From: Tubulanus polymorphus
Lineage: Eukaryota > Nemertea > Palaeonemertea > Tubulaniformes > Tubulanidae
Length of the DNA stretch: 60,000 nucleotides
Direction of reading: 5' to 3'
Assembly: GCF_964204645.1 (NCBI RefSeq)
Contig: NC_134035.1
Span: forward strand, 1,194,001 to 1,254,000
A model generated the notes under the pieces. That model did not search any database and was not told the origin of the DNA. It saw only the letters and a program-made list of their open reading frames with translations. Of this stretch, positions 49,401 to 51,883 are shown piece by piece (position 1 is the first letter of the stretch; each line of letters opens with the position of its first letter). Both the position numbers and the translations under genes were made by a program.

Positions 49401-51883
49401 TCCCTGCGAGCGTCGACTGCACAACTGACCCCTGGACCGCTGAGAGGCCACTGGGTCAGTCATGAAACATTAAAACAATTAATTGAACTGTAACTCGTTC
49501 AACGACGATCGTCTTCCCAATCAGACAACAATCGCTTCAATCGATCGCCATGACGACGGTGCGCCAACGATAAAACTTCCGATGAATAGACCACCGCGTC
49601 GGAGACGCTGCGATGCACGACGCGGACTAAAATACCGTCGATTACGCTTCGTCGACGCCTCATTAACGCATTAAAAGAATCTTCTCCAAAGAAGCTGTCG
49701 GTCGAGAAAAAACGGCTGCCGCTACCGTATTCAGATCATCGCGCTACGAAGAAAAAAACCTTTAAATACACCGCGCAAATCACGACCGCATTGTTGCGAC
49801 TGTTTATTCGCGATATGGTTGCTACGGTTACTGATATATTCGGAACCCAGTACAAAAAAAAGACGAGTAAAGAAGAATCTTACGAGTCATGGATTACTCA
49901 AAATGCTGTATAATTGTATGCGAATAAATACGCGGAGCTCAGGGCAGTTCATAGATGTATCTCTCTCAAGACAAACTGAGCTGTTCACTGTTCCACGGGT
50001 TCAAAGATACTGCCATCTCTGACATTGATTGGGCTTTGCCTGAGGGTCGTTAACTGCAGCTCCACAAAGACTCGCGCAACCGTAAAACTTAAAGAAAATA
50101 ATTACCTAATGCTCAAAGGTTTTCAGGGTTTAGTAAATACCGATACTTTTAGCAAGAAATTAAGATTTATTTTGGGTTTTTATTCTATATTCCCCATGTT
50201 GAATAGACAGTATGGGATCATTCAACTTTTTTCAACCCCCCTCCCGCTCTGTACGCAAAATCGGCCATTTTTTCCTTTACATTAAGCATTACAGTACGCA
50301 ATTGTACTGACCCCTACCCCCTCTCCTAATGCGTACGTAATAAATGAATGACCCCTATATATAAAATCTTGGATTTTAGGATCTTTAATAGTTTTAATAC
50401 GAATTCCTAGTTAAAGTAAATATAAAGGTATCTATGTTTGCGTCTGCGATGAAACCGGTCTATTCGAGTGCGTAGTAAGAATCCCTGAAGGGTTTAAAGA
50501 TAACAACAGTGTCAGAGTTGTACGACTGCTGCGGTCGCGCTGATATCGGTTCTACACGGCACCGAGCAAGAAAAAACTGACTCTCCGCAAACGGATGGCT
50601 GATTGCTACGCGACGCCTACAGAATTCGGCCCACGGCGACGCCGATGATTAGTCTTTCGTTCCGTTGTTTTTTTTCTCTTACGCGCGCGGGGGTAAATCG
50701 CGTTGGCCTGTACCGGTTACCGCTTGAGTGATTTCGGTGAAACGGACTCGGACTATCGACGCGTTCACCAAGCGGAACAATAACCCATTAGCGACGACTA
50801 CGCGACGACGACCGACCGAGAAGAAAAATGCGGCGGCGAGCGAGCGCTAGTTTTTAAAAGCCAATCAAGTTTCCTCCTACAAGGATTCGAGAATGAAGAG
50901 AAGTGCGTACGGCGTTACGTATCCGGTGAACGTAGGTAATTTACGGCACGACGTCGCCAGTAATCCGCTGGAAATCAACTGATGCCTTAGATTCGTAAAA
51001 AAAAACTTATTTCAAAGCTCGCGTTCGAATGAATATTGACTGCGCGTCGAAGAACGTTTTCTCGCCGGTTCTTCGAAGACACGAAATTCAACTTTAAAAG
51101 AATTGATAGCGAAGTCATTTCTCTCTTTACAGATATCGTATAACTGATGCGTGGTTACTTAGACGAGCGGAGGTATGATTCATCAGAGGCGAACCAGGAT
51201 TTTGAGAAAGGGGATTAGGCGCAAATTGAGGAATTAGAAACTGCGGTGTCGGGATAAGTGAAGCACCTCAACAGGTCTGGGAGTCCTCCCTCACTCAGAG
51301 AATCCAGAAAAATTAGATGCTTTCCGGTACATTGTGAGCACGTCTACAAATCAAATGAAATCTACCATTCAAATAGATAACAGGGTTAATCCCTACTTTT
51401 AAGATCAAAATTAATGTTTTTTGAAATGTTTGATTGGCCGAAAAGAGGATGCGTGCCCGGTGTACCCCAATCTGGTTACGCCACTGTCCCCCAATCTGGA
51501 TCTGCCACTGTCCCCCCAATCTGGATCTGCTACTGTCCCCCAATCTGGATCTGCCACTGTCCCCCCAATCTGGATCTGCCACAGTCCCCCAATCTGGATC
51601 TGCTACTGTCCCCCAATCTGGATCTGCTACTGTCCCCCAATCTGGATCTGCTACTGTCCCCCAATCTGGATCTGTCACTGTCCCCAAATCTGGATCTGCC
51701 TGTACATTCTATTGAAATAGACAAAATTTATGAAATCTACCTTCTAAACAGCGAGTTTCAGCGACGTGTCTGGAACTGCCTTCCAGTCGACAAGCTACTT
51801 CTCTCCATTGAATACCTGGACCGCACGTACTGTTATACGTCAATAATTTACACATACTCCACGCGCTCAATAACCATTTATAC
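12805..51883 (-). CDS. THSD7A: THSD7A-like transmembrane TSP1 protein (5' end missing), 24 exons
   Basis: Hand-spliced gene model on the minus strand. All 24 exons have GT donors and AG acceptors and join in one frame (4,756 nt, about 1,584 residues plus a split first codon). Counting from the first full codon in the window: 17 TSP1 modules (about 1-1060), two EGF-like segments (about 1035-1112), a linker, a transmembrane helix (about 1135-1159) and a cytoplasmic tail (about 1160-1584). The alternating TSP1 subtypes, the truncated last TSP1 followed by EGF-like cysteines and the single helix match the THSD7A/THSD7B family, which are membrane proteins linked in vertebrates to endothelial migration and podocytes. 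TSP1 modules carry WxxW (C-mannosylation type) and CxxSC (O-fucosylation type) motifs. The most 5' exon corresponds to about the second TSP1 of vertebrate THSD7A, so signal peptide and first module are absent. Most introns are phase 1. Family call is sure; A versus B paralogue cannot be decided, and invertebrates may have a single gene. Confidence 0.5.
13883..16292 (-). other. Intron between exons 23 and 24
   Basis: 2.4 kb intron, GTGAGC to TTTCAG. It holds one copy of the ACACCGC-type palindromic repeat at 13955-14127 and pieces of the CTTCACC-type repeat at 15710 and 16055. Otherwise nothing recognisable. Confidence 0.5.
13955..14127. mobile_element. ACACCGC-type palindromic repeat
   Basis: Ends CATCTACACCACAGTGCGAT and CATCGCACCGCGGTGTAGAC are inverted copies around about 130 bp. 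Relatives: 21302-21345, 22614-22745, 29636-29762, 48836-48894 and 55815-56018. A non-autonomous family of unknown class. Confidence 0.5.
16293..16490 (-). CDS. THSD7A: THSD7A-like exon 23 (start of cytoplasmic tail)
   Basis: 198 nt, phase 2 to phase 2, acceptor TTTCAG|CAG, donor ATAG|GTGAGC. The open frame runs on for one codon into the intron and meets TGA there; splicing removes that stop. Encodes RRRFTGHLSL (stop-transfer basic residues), then a polar, Asn/His/Thr-rich stretch with YTTTEYRDHEKNNN. No domain is recognised. Confidence 0.5.
16584..16962 (+). mobile_element. CAGGG-ended element with a nested palindromic MITE
   Basis: Starts CAGGGGGACGCCACTTTTAT and ends AAGCGGCGCCACCCCG. Inside: TTTTCCCTGACTCGATCTGC, TCAATTAACACAG and GAAAATTCCCTG, shared with copies at 20142, 24407, 40780 and 59331. 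The element at 16825-16934 is inserted just before its right end. It fills most of the 494-bp intron between exons 22 and 23. Confidence 0.5.
16825..16934. mobile_element. Palindromic MITE with GGACCC(A/T)GTTCCACAG ends
   Basis: 110 bp. Left GGACCCTGTTCCACAGTTAT and right CTAGACTGTGGAACTGGGTC; the inner ACTCAGAGTTAAC also pairs. Nearly the whole element can fold as one hairpin. Nested in the CAGGG-ended element at 16584-16962. Confidence 0.5.
16985..17063 (-). CDS. THSD7A: THSD7A-like exon 22 (transmembrane helix)
   Basis: 79 nt, phase 1 in and phase 2 out, acceptor ATTACAG|ATG, donor GCAG|GTCAGT. Codes almost only for a hydrophobic stretch: IWIAIAVGSIVIIMLMVL continuing SLIFIC, about 24 residues. 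A basic RRRF follows in the next exon, giving a type I topology with the TSP1 modules outside. A transposon end lies 22 bp past the donor. Confidence 0.5.
17150..17212 (-). CDS. THSD7A: THSD7A-like exon 21 (juxtamembrane linker)
   Basis: 63 nt, phase 1 to phase 1, acceptor TTGTAG|ATA, donor TCGA|GTAAGT. Encodes ITCNYRQALTRENQASKGLS, a short polar linker with an N-glycosylation sequon at its start. It has no long open frame of its own; it was found from flanking splice sites and is supported by phase continuity on both sides and by the transmembrane exon that follows. Confidence 0.5.
17347..17462. mobile_element. Palindromic MITE, second copy
   Basis: GGACCCAGTTCCACAGTTGT at the left and a diverged GGAACCGGATCC at the right, with the internal TTTTACTCAGAGTTAC. 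In the intron between exons 20 and 21, 500 bp from the copy at 16825. Confidence 0.5.
17661..17786 (-). CDS. THSD7A: THSD7A-like exon 20 (EGF-like segment 2)
   Basis: 126 nt, phase 1 to phase 1, acceptor TTTCAG|GTG, donor AACA|GTACGT. Encodes GRVCYPKMGCLSDQHCPINE, with a NES sequon, and YCDIHRSVCQCKDGSLPLN. Six cysteines in about 35 residues. As recalled, vertebrate THSD7A shows only one such segment, so this second one may be lineage-specific or lost in vertebrates. Confidence 0.5.
17923..18095 (+). mobile_element. Decayed CAGGG-type element
   Basis: Contains AGTTGACTTGCTTATC, TTCCCTGACATG, AAAATTCCCTGACTATTCC and ends AGTAGACACCCTG. A shortened member of the family at 40780, in the intron between exons 19 and 20. 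Confidence 0.5.
18205..18333 (-). CDS. THSD7A: THSD7A-like exon 19 (EGF-like segment 1)
   Basis: 129 nt, phase 1 to phase 1, acceptor TATAG|GTG, donor GAAG|GTATGT. Encodes VTGGCSRSRR, then a cysteine set in DGNWNCNNECSREAECHYG and KCQCNQGFE. The C-x(3)-C-x(5)-C-x(4)-C-x-C spacing and CxCxxGF ending are EGF-like and match the segment after the last TSP1 of vertebrate THSD7A. Confidence 0.5.
18345..18570 (-). repeat. Tandem-diverged GTTGTTAGATTGGCTATAG repeat
   Basis: Several diverged units around AAGTTGTTAGATTGGCTATA and CTTAGACTGG. Same sequence as the inside of the elements at 46127-46266 and 56927-57157. It fills most of the intron between exons 18 and 19. Confidence 0.5.
18625..18722 (-). 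CDS. THSD7A: THSD7A-like exon 18 (end of TSP1 p, truncated TSP1 q)
   Basis: 98 nt, phase 2 in and phase 1 out, acceptor TTTCAG|GAG, donor CAAG|GTATAA. Encodes SCHDVDMLC, closing p, and then FQWIIDGWIVPGEREIYCVT. This last TSP1 lacks the first-strand cysteine after the tryptophans. The vertebrate protein has the same shortened module just before its EGF-like part, so the truncation is probably ancestral. Confidence 0.5.
18814..18956 (-). CDS. THSD7A: THSD7A-like exon 17 (TSP1 p)
   Basis: 143 nt, phase 0 in and phase 2 out, acceptor GAACAG|GTA. The donor chosen is TTCAA|GTACGT because the alternative GTATTG breaks phase with the next exon. Encodes VTEWSPFGPCYRDCSNADG, IKIRTRSIIKPAERGGLACP and ALKEF: a full WSxW-type TSP1 start and its GGxxCP half. 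Confidence 0.5.
19053..19144 (-). CDS. THSD7A: THSD7A-like exon 16 (end of TSP1 o)
   Basis: 92 nt, phase 1 in and phase 0 out, acceptor TTATAG|GTA, donor CATG|GTAAAT. Short exon coding SKGNLASIDLSKLDLR and TTQPCGSPCPHDCM. It lengthens the loop of module o before the closing CGSPCPHDC; vertebrate THSD7A also has a long loop at the matching place. Confidence 0.5.
19342..19598 (+). mobile_element. CAGGG-type element, variant inside
   Basis: Starts CAGGATGGCCATTTTCC and ends GGTTATCATCCTG. The inside has repeated ATTCCCTGA and TTTTCC motifs. It takes up about half of the 496-bp intron between exons 15 and 16, ending 42 bp from the exon 15 donor. Confidence 0.5.
19641..19815 (-). CDS. THSD7A: THSD7A-like exon 15 (end of TSP1 n, start of o)
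   Basis: 175 nt, phase 0 in and phase 1 out, acceptor TTGCAG|ACA, donor AAAG|GTATGG. Encodes TTTCGLEPC (end of n) and YSWYRGPWSSCNVEGDGCGF plus RRSDGVAVQNIHC (module o). The RRSDG motif and spacing resemble vertebrate module 20, which implies fewer modules between m and o than in vertebrates. Confidence 0.5.
19885..20019. mobile_element. 135-bp hairpin element, AGGGGCTGCAGTTGCT ends
   Basis: Left AGGGGCTGCAGTTGCTTAAA with GATAACCAGTGGATA; right TATCCACTGGTTAGC with CAACTGCAGCCCCT. The arms pair over almost the full length. Other copies: 44015-44281 (split by an insertion) and part at 3309-3410. In the intron between exons 14 and 15. Confidence 0.5.
20142..20473 (+). mobile_element. CAGGG-type element with doubled inside
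   Basis: Starts at a decayed CAATGGCCACTTCTATTCG and ends TAAGTGGCGCCTG, 12 bp from the exon 14 donor. The segment CTGACATGCAYGTTGTTTTC to CAGTCAAATACGTAAGAC occurs twice, so two copies of the inner unit lie in one element. With the hairpin at 19885 it makes up about 70% of this 670-bp intron. Confidence 0.5.
20486..20742 (-). CDS. THSD7A: THSD7A-like exon 14 (TSP1 m and n)
   Basis: 257 nt, phase 1 in and phase 0 out, acceptor ACGTAG|GTC, donor CAG|GTGAGT. Encodes QRMRPVQC and ESCHTPCAVDC (end of m), then module n: RVGRYTRWTTCSGCGPTKFK and NKRGRACPG. Module n is atypical, with YTRW in place of WSxW and CSGCG in place of CSxSCG, so the O-fucose serine/threonine is missing. A transposon end lies about 12 bp past its donor. 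Confidence 0.5.
20976..21209 (-). CDS. THSD7A: THSD7A-like exon 13 (TSP1 l and start of m)
   Basis: 234 nt, phase 1 to phase 1, acceptor CTGTAG|GTA, donor CGAG|GTACGT. Encodes CIQSPWSEFGQCQC (start of l, with an unusual CQC), GGYACGPLVESEECPC (end of l) and YRYKVVVGDWSSC (start of m). The CPC followed by a VGDWSSC start resembles vertebrate modules 13/14. Confidence 0.5.
21210..22262 (-). other. Intron between exons 12 and 13
   Basis: 1.05 kb. It holds an ACACCGC-type fragment at 21302-21345 and an inverted repeat at 22083-22149. Otherwise AT-rich with nothing recognised. Confidence 0.5.
22083..22149. repeat. 20-bp arm hairpin
   Basis: TTTTCATTAGATTTTAGATT and, 27 bp later, AATCTAAAATCTAACGAAAA pair with one mismatch. 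AT-rich palindrome of unknown origin. Confidence 0.5.
22263..22497 (-). CDS. THSD7A: THSD7A-like exon 12 (TSP1 k plus Asn-rich linker)
   Basis: 235 nt, phase 0 in and phase 1 out, acceptor TTTCAG|TGG, donor CGCG|GTAAGC. Encodes WDICKVKFGLTCGDGVQRRR and ATERSCNVVC, closing module k. It then runs into a low-complexity linker with NNNNNDNN coded by an AAC-type repeat, and LPATIEASLPNDRTTNHR. Family members normally have no linker here, so this is a local insertion, probably microsatellite expansion plus drift. Confidence 0.5.
22614..22745. mobile_element. ACACCGC-type palindromic repeat
   Basis: CTACACCATAGTGCAGTGTA and ACCACGGCGCATCGAT, then TTGAAATGTGGCAGCACCTG, a tail shared with 29640 and 55900. 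In the intron between exons 11 and 12. Confidence 0.5.
22984..23111 (-). CDS. THSD7A: THSD7A-like exon 11 (end of TSP1 j, start of k)
   Basis: 128 nt, phase 1 in and phase 0 out, acceptor TTCCAG|GTC, donor GAT|GTAAGT. Encodes LQKRTRLVII, ENGGRPCGPIVDTRHC and CEDIPCENFLWRTTD. The GGRPCG and C-x(4)-C pattern is the standard closing half of the WSxWS-type TSP1. Confidence 0.5.
23441..23641 (-). CDS. THSD7A: THSD7A-like exon 10 (TSP1 i and start of j)
   Basis: 201 nt, phase 1 to phase 1, acceptor TTTCAG|GTC, donor CAAG|GTAAAT. Encodes HSTCGMGVQARPVSC (core of i), RRRTCHVPCPGDC (module junction) and CQLSPWSQWESCSAKCGQ (start of j) with WxxW. Cysteine spacing is regular. Confidence 0.5.
24242..24379 (-). 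CDS. THSD7A: THSD7A-like exon 9 (end of TSP1 h, start of i)
   Basis: 138 nt, phase 1 to phase 1, acceptor TTACAG|ATT, donor GACG|GTAGGC. Encodes ERLECGVEPC (end of h) and YSWQTGTWGSCMLND (start of i), which is strikingly like the tenth vertebrate THSD7A module. An NAT sequon lies near its start. Confidence 0.5.
24407..24797 (+). mobile_element. CAGGG-type element filling an intron
   Basis: Starts CAGCGCGGCGTCTTTTATTT and ends GAGAATTGTCGCCACTT, directly at the exon 8 donor. The inside repeats the family core twice (GATCAATTAAAACAGTCAAA and GATCAATTAACACA). The host intron is 420 bp (24380-24799), so over 90% of it is this element. Confidence 0.5.
24800..24967 (-). CDS. THSD7A: THSD7A-like exon 8 (end of TSP1 g, start of h)
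   Basis: 168 nt, phase 1 to phase 1, acceptor TTCTAG|CGA, donor TTAG|GTAAGT. Encodes RRCFKPCAGDC and module h start VLSPWSDFGPCSQSCG, then MIRTRSLVNL. The intron that follows (24380-24799) is almost completely a transposon copy whose end touches this donor. Confidence 0.5.
25335..25499 (-). CDS. THSD7A: THSD7A-like exon 7 (end of TSP1 f, start of g)
   Basis: 165 nt, phase 1 to phase 1, acceptor TCTTAG|GTG, donor CCAG|GTAAGA. Encodes RICPNLPRC (end of f) and module g, WISRPWQVC...GCGIGIQKRDVICFS, ending DGKEVDP. The sequence DGKEVD closely resembles the matching position of vertebrate THSD7A (recalled), which helps fix the module register. Confidence 0.5.
25670..25891 (-). CDS. THSD7A: THSD7A-like exon 6 (end of TSP1 e, start of f)
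   Basis: 222 nt, phase 1 to phase 1, acceptor TTGCAG|GTT, donor AATG|GTAAGC. Encodes VCRIPEPQDC at the e/f boundary, where the usual P-C is P-E, and module f beginning VMGQWSDWSACSQSCG, followed by HGGNSCPPN. The loss of the usual cysteine in IPEPQ matches the missing cysteine in module e (exon 5), suggesting a disulfide lost as a pair. Confidence 0.5.
25919..25974. repeat. (AAT)n microsatellite
   Basis: About 18 uninterrupted AAT units just upstream of the exon 6 acceptor region. They produce a poly-Tyr frame on the minus strand, which is not coding. Confidence 0.5.
25975..29236 (-). other. Intron between exons 5 and 6, main part
   Basis: No further TSP1 exon was found. 26560-26860 is a CG-rich stretch with CGTCGTCGTC runs. 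27275-27385 is a CAGGG-family fragment (TTTCCCTGAATCC). 27636-27692 is a TA/CA microsatellite, 27846-27855 a G run, and 28722-28850 a copy of the GTGACCGAGTGAC repeat. Confidence 0.5.
27636..27692. repeat. TA/CA microsatellite
   Basis: (TA)n interrupted by CATA and ending ACACGCGCACGC. Confidence 0.5.
29237..29416 (-). CDS. THSD7A: THSD7A-like exon 5 (end of TSP1 d, start of e)
   Basis: 180 nt, phase 1 to phase 1, acceptor ATACAG|TAA. Two nested donors exist, AAAAG|GTACC and CCAG|GTACGT; the second is chosen because only it keeps phase with the next exon. Encodes LCNQIPC (end of d) and YWQYSAWSTC...RTGLQTRHVFC (start of e) with an NRT sequon. Module e has TG in place of the usual CG before its LQTR core, so one cysteine of the standard pattern seems missing. 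Confidence 0.5.
29636..29762. mobile_element. ACACCGC-type palindromic repeat
   Basis: Runs from GGTGCTGCCACCTTTCAATA through CACCACAATGCGGTGTACTA to a CACTGAAAGGGTTAA ending. Same order of blocks as 55880-56018. In the intron between exons 4 and 5. Confidence 0.5.
29950..30213 (-). CDS. THSD7A: THSD7A-like exon 4 (TSP1 c and start of d)
   Basis: 264 nt, phase 1 to phase 1, acceptor ATTAAG|GTT, donor GAAG|GTATT. Carries most of module c (GSWSVC...RCGTGSQIRVVYC) and the beginning of module d (CELSPWSEWSLCTKSCG) with a canonical WxxWxxC and CTKSC. The joint HCTKPCPQQC between modules is typical of the THSD7 family, where modules follow one another with almost no linker. Confidence 0.5.
30274..30403 (+). 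repeat. 27-bp minisatellite, five units
   Basis: TTAACCCTGGAACTCCAGTG plus TCGAGAT repeated with a steady 27-bp step at 30274, 30301, 30328, 30355 and 30382. CTGGAACTCCAG is an imperfect palindrome within the unit. Confidence 0.5.
30402..30472. mobile_element. Short palindromic MITE relic
   Basis: CCGCAGTTCTGAGTTAAGAT with ATAACTGTGGAATTGGATCC at the far end: a shortened, decayed member of the family at 16825. It abuts the 27-bp minisatellite. Confidence 0.5.
30473..34163 (-). other. Intron between exons 3 and 4, main part
   Basis: No exon recognised. 30720-30925 and 33600-33960 are CG-rich, CGTCG-heavy blocks. 31103-31500 is a mobile element plus tetranucleotide tract, and 32035-32180 has a short diverged triplication (ATCAGTAATCAACAG, CTTTCATATTT). 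Short frames near 31575-31898 and 33412-33982 show no domain. Confidence 0.5.
31103..31500 (+). mobile_element. Element head joined to an inverted GACA/TGTC tetranucleotide tract
   Basis: 31130-31225 (CCAAGTTTCATCGAGATCGA, AATGAAGCTAAGTAGCTGAA) is shared with 39850-39970. It runs into (AGAC)n from 31228 to about 31345, then switches to the complementary (TGTC)n up to 31498, ending CTTTCAGCTAG, which is the complement of CTAAGTAGCTGAAAG at the left. The whole tract could fold on itself. Confidence 0.5.
34164..34267 (-). CDS. THSD7A: THSD7A-like exon 3 (end of TSP1 b, start of TSP1 c)
   Basis: 104 nt, phase 2 in and phase 1 out, acceptor TTGTAG|ACA, donor CGG|GTAAGT. Encodes GGKQCGQSDEIKQCENIPC, the normal C-terminal half of a WSxWS-type TSP1 (GGxxC...C...PC), followed by VWWYT that opens the next module. 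No start codon; internal exon. Confidence 0.5.
34371..34480 (+). repeat. About 19-bp minisatellite, six units
   Basis: GATTAGAAATGGGGCACTG repeated with small changes (GTTAGAAGTGGGGCACTG and similar). Just upstream of the exon 3 acceptor region. Confidence 0.5.
34548..34625 (+). repeat. Single 73-76 bp repeat unit
   Basis: AATTGAGGATCCACCTGGTG, GTGGCAAGCGACGATTC and AACGATCCACAAGGTG match the monomer at 11158 and 47186. Confidence 0.5.
35212..35334. mobile_element. Palindromic element, GGGCCAATTTCACAGA ends
   Basis: Left AGGGCCAATTTCACAGAC and right CAGTTATGAAACAGGGC. The inside has GAGTTGAAGAGATGAAAT and its complement-like TTCTTCAAGTCATATTCTC. Directly left of it, TTTCATGAAATGGGCCCC looks like the end of another member. 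Confidence 0.5.
36270..36560. repeat. Degenerate TCTG/TCTA tetranucleotide tract
   Basis: Includes a duplicated piece, TCTATCTAGCTACCTGGCTG followed by TCTGTCTATCTGCC, so larger units were copied inside the microsatellite. It yields a Cys/Leu/Ser-rich frame that is not a gene. Confidence 0.5.
38283..38341 (-). mobile_element. tRNA-derived SINE, 3' half of head
   Basis: On the minus strand the B box CATGGTTCAAATCCCTGCAG follows GGACGCTCTATACTTTGCGG. The A-box side (CCCCAGACGGTGGG) lies beyond 38718; the CAGGG-type element at 38342-38718 split the SINE. Confidence 0.5.
38342..38718 (+). mobile_element. CAGGGTGACCAC-ended element with 5-bp target duplication
   Basis: Ends CAGGGTGACCAC and GTGGTCACCCTG are perfect inverted repeats. 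CCCAC stands on both sides (38337-38341 and 38719-38723). The inside, with repeated TTTCCCTGTG, differs from the 40780 copy and has no ORF. It sits in a SINE. Ends are hAT-like in style; 5-bp duplications fit hAT subgroups that use 5 bp rather than 8. Confidence 0.5.
38719..39843 (-). other. Intron between exons 2 and 3, further part
   Basis: No exon. 39000-39200 is mildly CG-rich. Two diverged copies of a stretch around GGCAGGATTCTAACCCAGT and GGCAGGATTCAACTAAGTT lie at about 39180-39400. Nothing else recognised. Confidence 0.5.
39844..39975 (+). mobile_element. Element head as at 31130, short GACA tail
   Basis: GGTGCCTAGTTGTGTCACTA, CCAAGTTTCATCAAGATCGA and GATGAAGCTAAGTAGCTGAA, then AAGACAGACACAG. 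Same element as 31103-31500 but without the expanded microsatellite. Confidence 0.5.
40036..40171 (-). CDS. THSD7A: THSD7A-like exon 2 (end of TSP1 a, start of TSP1 b)
   Basis: 136 nt, phase 1 in and phase 2 out, acceptor CTTCAG|GTC, donor ACG|GTAAGT. Encodes the closing ACQVPCPQNC of module a and the start of module b, GMWQNWSPCSKSCGPG, with a WxxW motif and a CSKSC site of the O-fucosylated type. A SINE-like head related to the 31 kb repeat ends about 60 bp downstream of its donor. Confidence 0.5.
40172..40779 (-). other. Intron 1 (exons 1-2), part nearest exon 2
   Basis: AT-rich, no exon or repeat recognised. Confidence 0.5.
40780..41046 (+). mobile_element. CAGGGCGGCCA-ended element with 5-bp target duplication
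   Basis: 267 bp. Starts CAGGGCGGCCATTTTTG and ends GAAGTGGCGCCACCCTG. AAATA flanks it on both sides (40775-40779 and 41047-41051). The inside matches 16584, 20142, 24407 and 59331. The cleanest complete copy of the family in the window; no ORF. Confidence 0.5.
41091..41199. mobile_element. 109-bp imperfect hairpin element
   Basis: Left TAAGACCCACAGTTGATATT and TAGCGTTCATTGTCTA; right TAGACAATAAACGCTTTAAT and ATGAACTGTGGGTTCTTA. The arms pair over about 36 bp with few mismatches around a 35-bp loop. Starts 45 bp after the CAGGG-type element. Confidence 0.5.
41200..44014 (-). other. Intron 1 (exons 1-2), 41.2-44.0 kb
   Basis: No exon supported. 42035-42165 is a copy of the CTTCACCTGAGAC repeat. 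43000-43480 is the most CG-rich block of this intron, but its frames show no domain. Confidence 0.5.
44015..44281. mobile_element. Hairpin element split by another palindromic element
   Basis: Outer arms AGGGGCTTCAGTTGCTCAAA with GTTAACCAGTGGATA, and CTGGTTATCTTTAACC with AGAGCAACTGGTCCCT, match 19885-20019. Between them, 44084-44245, lies an element with CTGGGCCTGGTTTCATAGAC and CTATGAAACCCACCCCTGG ends. Confidence 0.5.
44282..44842 (-). other. Intron 1 (exons 1-2), 44.3-44.8 kb
   Basis: No exon. 44420-44520 is CG-rich with CGTCGTCGTCG. Nothing else seen. Confidence 0.5.
44843..45173. mobile_element. CATGGTTCCCACAG-ended element
   Basis: 331 bp with perfect 14-bp inverted ends CATGGTTCCCACAG / CTGTGGGAACCATG. 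The inside is rich in TTTCCCAA and AAATTTCCAAG motifs. No ORF. Target duplication not clear. Probably a non-autonomous DNA transposon. Confidence 0.5.
45174..47185 (-). other. Intron 1 (exons 1-2), 45.2-47.2 kb
   Basis: No exon. 45870-46050 is an element with AACAGAGATGTAAGTGG and CTTACATCTCTG ends. 46127-46266 (GGGACCAGTTCCATAGTTGA ... CTATGGAACCGGCCCC) is a palindromic element sitting after a tRNA-like TGGTCTACTGGTTAGCACTC. 46740-46900 is slightly CG-rich. Confidence 0.5.
46127..46266. mobile_element. Palindromic element next to a tRNA-like head
   Basis: Ends GGGACCAGTTCCATAGTTGA and TCTATGGAACCGGCCCC. The inside is CTAAGTTGTTAGATTGGCTA and TTAGACTGGTCTTAAGTC. The opposite orientation of the same unit is at 56927 and 57846. 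Confidence 0.5.
47186..47399 (+). repeat. 73-bp tandem repeat, about three units
   Basis: CACTTGTGGCACGTGAGGAT at 47202, 47275 and 47348, an exact 73-bp step; continues CCACCAGGTGTGCTARTGTG and CAGTAGGACACCTA. Same family as 11158-11460. Several short minus-strand frames here repeat each other because of the tandem copies. Confidence 0.5.
47400..48369 (-). other. Intron 1 (exons 1-2), 47.4-48.4 kb
   Basis: AT-rich, no exon, no clear repeat. Confidence 0.5.
48370..48790 (+). repeat. 41-bp minisatellite, about ten units
   Basis: CTCATACTATTGAGATAGCA GCAGTTGCCT plus CTATAAGATAT, step 41 bp, with variants (GAGTTAGCAGCAG, ATATGACATAT). Slightly shorter or decayed units at both ends. Confidence 0.5.
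48836..48894. mobile_element. ACACCGC-type repeat fragment
   Basis: GAGATGCGGTGTACTAGCCA and GCATGCGGTGTAGACGCACT, then GAAAGAGTTAA, as at 29636 and 55815. Confidence 0.5.
48895..50212 (-). other. Intron 1 (exons 1-2), 48.9-50.2 kb
   Basis: 49480-49680 is CG-rich and opens a frame of about 63 codons without any domain. Nothing else recognised. Confidence 0.5.
50213..50356. mobile_element. MITE with GCGTACGTAAT ends, copy 2
   Basis: CTGTACGCAAAATCGGCCAT, AAGCATTACAGTACGCAATT and ATGCGTACGTAATAAATGAA are all shared with 12232-12394. The left end is decayed (GGGATCATTCAAC). Confidence 0.5.
50357..51430 (-). other. Intron 1 (exons 1-2), 50.4-51.4 kb
   Basis: 50500-50960 is a CG-rich block (CGCGACGCC, CGACGACTACGCGACG) with no coding signal that I can support. 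Nothing else seen. Confidence 0.5.
51431..51705 (+). repeat. 24-25 bp minisatellite with a unique 44-bp leader
   Basis: The leader (51431-51474, GATTGGCCGAAAAGAGGATG and on) is followed by about nine units of CCCCAATCTGGATCTGCYAC TGTC. The leader with one decayed unit is found again, identical over 44 bp, at 53962-54005. The tract is open in five frames and ends 36 bp from exon 1's donor. Confidence 0.5.
51741..51883 (-). CDS. THSD7A: THSD7A-like exon 1 of those visible (TSP1 module a, first half)
   Basis: 143 nt, entering in phase 2 and leaving in phase 1. The acceptor reads ATTTCAG and the donor GAAG|GTAG. The peptide starts YKWLLSAWSMC and contains STCGPGIQWREVACR, the usual CGxGxQxRxVxC core of the first TSP1 subtype, plus an N-glycosylation sequon (NST). 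It aligns with about the second TSP1 of vertebrate THSD7A (recalled, not searched). The incoming split codon proves at least one more coding exon upstream. The next exon is 11.6 kb away, the longest intron in the window. Confidence 0.5.
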
